From assembly GCA_016185525.1 (NCBI GenBank), contig JACPNK010000004.1, positions 17,712-74,816 of the forward strand: a stretch of DNA of 57,105 bases. The letters run 5' to 3'. Under the pieces are notes generated by a model. The model did not search any database. It worked only from the letters and a program-made list of their open reading frames with translations, and was not told where the DNA came from. Below are positions 54,384-57,105 of this stretch, piece by piece. The position numbers were made by a program, and so were the translations under genes. Each line of letters begins with the position of its first letter. The first letter of the stretch is position 1. The DNA comes from Candidatus Yanofskyibacteriota bacterium (GTDB lineage Bacteria > Patescibacteria > Paceibacteria > 2-02-FULL-40-12 > IGHO2-12-FULL-4).

Positions 54384-57105
54384 TTAAAGATTTGGTTCCG
54401 GTACTGATGCCGGTTCCAGACTCGGTTCTGGGATGGACTCGGAGGTTGATTCGGGTATGGTAGACACAGTGGGCTCGGGGGTAGGATTTTGCTCTGGAGT
54501 TGGCTCCGGGACTGGGGAGGCAGTAGGCTCTGGCGTAGATGTCGGGCTGGTTAATGGACTCGGCGAGGGTGACGGTTCGGGAACGGTCGGCGGGGTGGGA
54601 GTCGGCGATTCACTGGTGGCTGGTGTTGGACTGGCTGATCCGGACGGTTCAGGTGTAATTGAAGGTTCCGTTGTTGGTATAGGCGTTGGCGTCGCAATCT
54701 GGTTTTGGACACTCGGACTTGGCGTAGCTATCGGTATTCCCCCGTTGTTCTGCATCAACCGTTTCAGCTGTTCCTTGGTTACACACACTTCCTCTAGACA
54801 CAATTCCTTGGCGGTAATTTTGTCAGTAAATATCTGCGCCACTTTTAACAAGCCATTTTCAAAAACGATATTCATTGCCTCGCTAAACTTTTTAACAATT
54901 GACGCAAATAAAATTTTCAGGTCAAATATTGCCCCTGCCTCTCCTAAAATTTCTGAATCTGGATCACCGGCGGTGTCAGGCGAAGGGAGCCAATAACTTA
55001 AGTCCATTAGAATCATAATTTTCCCATAGCTATTCGGGGTGGAAAAATCAAAAGAAGCTGAAGCCAGCGGTTCAAGGGCAATACCTAAGGTCGGGCCAGT
55101 TTTAGTCGCTTTCATGGCTACACCTGGGATAGACGAAGTGGTAAGTCTATCCCCCTCCTTAATTGAGCCATTTTCCAGCGATACCTTAACCGGAACACGT
55201 CCGGAAAGAGTTATTTCATAATCGTTTTTAGTTGGTTCAAATCCTCCCAGAGTAATGCCCGGTTTAGTTGAAACTACGCCCACTATTGAAGATTGATAAC
55301 TTTGCTCTGACTTCTTGACTCCCAGTTCGTCTATATTTTTTCGGGTACCAAGTTCTTTCGTTCTTCTTTCTTGCTCGTAATTTCTTGGAGAAGCGTTTTT
55401 GAAATCAGGGTCTGGTATTACAATATCGCCCGCTTCGAGTTGATAAGCAGACCGCATAAATTCAGCTAAGTCGTCAGTCAAGACAGTAGCGTTGATGGCG
55501 TATAACCTTCCGGCGGTTGGTGACGCAGGACAGCCAGTATTGTCGTTGTCAACACAAAATGCTCCATTCCAAACTGCCGTATTGCCATTCACAGTATCCA
55601 CCGAAAAGTCAGGAACGCCTGAGGTTTGAACTAACAAAGCTGAAGTTGAACTCACGTTGATATCTAACCCTCCTTCATCGCTGAATTTAGTTAGTAATGT
55701 TCCACCAGAACTTTTAAGCTCGAATAGTGCTCCGGTCTGCGTCGTACCGGCAGTTATTGTTATTCCAGAATTTGAGTTGGAAGCAGTGGTGTCAACCACA
55801 AATATATCATTGCGGGCGCCGCCGGTGTCAGTTACCGCAAAAGCTCGTGTATTGCTGTTTGAAATTCTGACAAAAGAATCAAATTGAGCCGAAGCATCTA
55901 CTTCCAAATCTCCAGAGATAAGTAAATCATTGGTGGTGGTGATAAAGTTAGAATAGCCGGTGGTGGAGGTGCCGAACCTAGAATAAGCCGCACTGGCAAA
56001 GCCCCCGACTTGCAATGTGTTGGCTGAAAGCAGATAGCTTGCACTAGCCGTGCCTTGGACTTCAAGTATAGTAGTAGGGTCGGTAGTTAAAACTCCAACC
56101 CTCTTATTTGTTATTATGTTAGACGCCCCTGTCAATCCATAGATTGTCAAAATATTCTCGGAGTCAATTTGAGCGCTGTAACTCATAATGGTACTGGTAG
56201 ATGATGAGGCCACCTCCATATTTACCCAGCTGACTATTCCGGCGTCGTCCTCAAATGATAAGGGTCCAGTTCTTAGCATATCTATACTGGTAAAGCCGCT
56301 AGAGGCAACTGAAAGTAACTCAATGTTGTCTCCGTTAAAGATGGATAATCTATCTTTTGTGCTCGCGGTGCCGGTATAATTTGACCGAATAGTGAACTTT
56401 TTTTCGTTATCAGTACCGGAGCGAATATCCAAAGAGGCGGTAGCGGTGTTAGTTATCATAACAAATGAATCAAAAGTAGCCGAAGCATCTACTTCCAAAT
56501 CTCCAGAGATGAGAAGGTCGTTGGTAGTGGTGATAAAGTTAGAATATCCGGTAGTAGAGGTGCCAAATCTTGAGTAAGCCGCACTGGCATAGCCTCCGAC
56601 TTGCAATGTATTGCCGGTCAGAAGATAGGAGGCAGAGGCCGTGCCTTGGACTTCAAACTTGGTAGTGGGAGTGGTGGTATTGATGCCGACGTTGCCGTCG
56701 GATTTGATTCGCACTTTTTCATCTAATGTGCCATTTAGGTCAGTGTAAAACGCCATGAAGCTGTCGCGGTCTGCGACTGCGACATGGTCATTCTCTTTTC
56801 CTACTGTTATTTTCCCGCTATCAAAACTGGCTCCTCCGCTATCTCCGAGATGGAACTCAAGACTAGCAAGTTCGTTTGTGCTTGCAGCTCCACCTGTGTT
56901 GTTTTTTAGACGAGCAAGAATACTTTCGCCGTCAGTATCCTTGCGTAATTCTAACAATTGCCCCGGCGCGGTCGTGCCGATGCCCACATTCCCCGTCTTG
57001 CCTAGGGTGGAAACATACAACGTATTGGAAATGGAGGCTGGGCCGGCAAAAGAAACCGAACCATCTACTTCCAGATCTCCGGTTACGAAAAGATCGCTAG
57101 AGTTA
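54384..57105 (-). CDS. Large surface protein with GIGTT-type repeats and a Pro/Thr-rich C-terminus, 5' end outside the window
   Basis: The frame is open to the right edge, so more than 905 residues. GxVGIGTTxPxxxLEL blocks and two nearly identical units (FGTSTTGYSNFITTTNDLLISGDLEVDASA) recur, with matching direct repeats in the DNA (about 55880-56050 and 56470-56640). The pattern resembles tail-fibre or S74-like shaft sequences. An LDDLAEFMRSAYQLEAGDIV part near the middle lies before a domain (GVVSTKPGITLGGF ... GRVPVKVSLENGSIKEGDRLTTSSIPG) seen in large CPR proteins. The end is about 120 residues of Pro/Thr/Ser/Glu. Probably wall- or surface-bound. Confidence 0.85.
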   Translation of the reverse strand, partial: NSSDLFVTGDLEVDGSVSFAGPASISNTLYVSTLGKTGNVGIGTTAPGQLLELRKDTDGESILARLKNNTGGAASTNELASLEFHLGDSGGASFDSGKITVGKENDHVAVADRDSFMAFYTDLNGTLDEKVRIKSDGNVGINTTTPTTKFEVQGTASASYLLTGNTLQVGGYASAAYSRFGTSTTGYSNFITTTNDLLISGDLEVDASATFDSFVMITNTATASLDIRSGTDNEKKFTIRSNYTGTASTKDRLSIFNGDNIELLSVASSGFTSIDMLRTGPLSFEDDAGIVSWVNMEVASSSTSTIMSYSAQIDSENILTIYGLTGASNIITNKRVGVLTTDPTTILEVQGTASASYLLSANTLQVGGFASAAYSRFGTSTTGYSNFITTTNDLLISGDLEVDASAQFDSFVRISNSNTRAFAVTDTGGARNDIFVVDTTASNSNSGITITAGTTQTGALFELKSSGGTLLTKFSDEGGLDINVSSTSALLVQTSGVPDFSVDTVNGNTAVWNGAFCVDNDNTGCPASPTAGRLYAINATVLTDDLAEFMRSAYQLEAGDIVIPDPDFKNASPRNYEQERRTKELGTRKNIDELGVKKSEQSYQSSIVGVVSTKPGITLGGFEPTKNDYEITLSGRVPVKVSLENGSIKEGDRLTTSSIPGVAMKATKTGPTLGIALEPLASASFDFSTPNSYGKIMILMDLSYWLPSPDTAGDPDSEILGEAGAIFDLKILFASIVKKFSEAMNIVFENGLLKVAQIFTDKITAKELCLEEVCVTKEQLKRLMQNNGGIPIATPSPSVQNQIATPTPIPTTEPSITPEPSGSASPTPATSESPTPTPPTVPEPSPSPSPLTSPTSTPEPTASPVPEPTPEQNPTPEPTVSTIPESTSESIPEPSLEPASVPEPNL

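Overview
The window looks like chromosomal DNA from a Candidate Phyla Radiation (Patescibacteria) bacterium read with the standard bacterial code; gatB, for example, ends in TGA. The signs are: a 16S rRNA gene carrying two group I introns and two large helix expansions; an intron-split initiator tRNA; compact informational genes separated by short palindromic repeats; many GTG, TTG and possibly leaderless starts; a ThrS without its TGS domain; and large secreted LamG, cysteine-repeat and proline-rich proteins. The exact class is uncertain. The altered but base-paired 530-loop would help place it. No 23S or 5S gene, CRISPR array or transposase was seen.

Layout. 1-2.4 kb: 5' two-thirds of a 16S gene on the minus strand, with introns, a homing endonuclease and its promoter. 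2.6-7 kb: secreted or unknown proteins, including an apparent in-frame fusion of two secreted proteins. 7-12 kb: trmD, khpA, rpsP, a YkuD transpeptidase, a HepT/MntA toxin-antitoxin pair, rnc, nusB and rpmF. 12-18 kb: a cysteine-repeat exoprotein and dnaE. 18-23 kb: a structured RNA leader, thrS, miaA and an unknown strongly promoted gene. 23-27 kb: gatB and a dTMP cluster (tmk, thyA, folA). 27-32 kb: rplK, a four-helix-bundle (rRNA intervening-sequence) protein gene, nusG, secE, gyrB, and a pheS with a fused FDX-ACB domain.

32.7-37 kb is an accessory stretch. It holds small genes that mostly have their own promoter and terminator, interspersed with repeats resembling the 3' end of the adjacent tRNA-fMet. 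That tRNA is split by a group I intron carrying an antisense homing-endonuclease-like ORF. 38-43 kb: tRNA-Met, guaB, pyrH, tRNA-Asp, a TonB-like protein and nadA. 43-49 kb: gatA, gatC, mltG and an O-antigen-ligase/TPR protein. 49.2-49.75 kb: a MazF/PemK-like gene between direct repeats. 49.8 kb to the end: four surface or exported proteins in one minus-strand run.

The most striking theme is a family of AT-rich palindromic elements built from words such as AAAGTCTAAGGC. They fill operon junctions (rpmF-nusB, nusB-rnc), interrupt a 16S helix, occur in frame inside gatB and possibly trmD, and flank, arm by arm, the four-helix-bundle gene between nusG and rplK. This suggests that gene is the coding version of an element whose short forms lie elsewhere. 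A second theme is a pair of homologous three-way-junction RNA elements, one in the thrS leader and one between secE and nusG. A third is the cassette-like region at tRNA-fMet.
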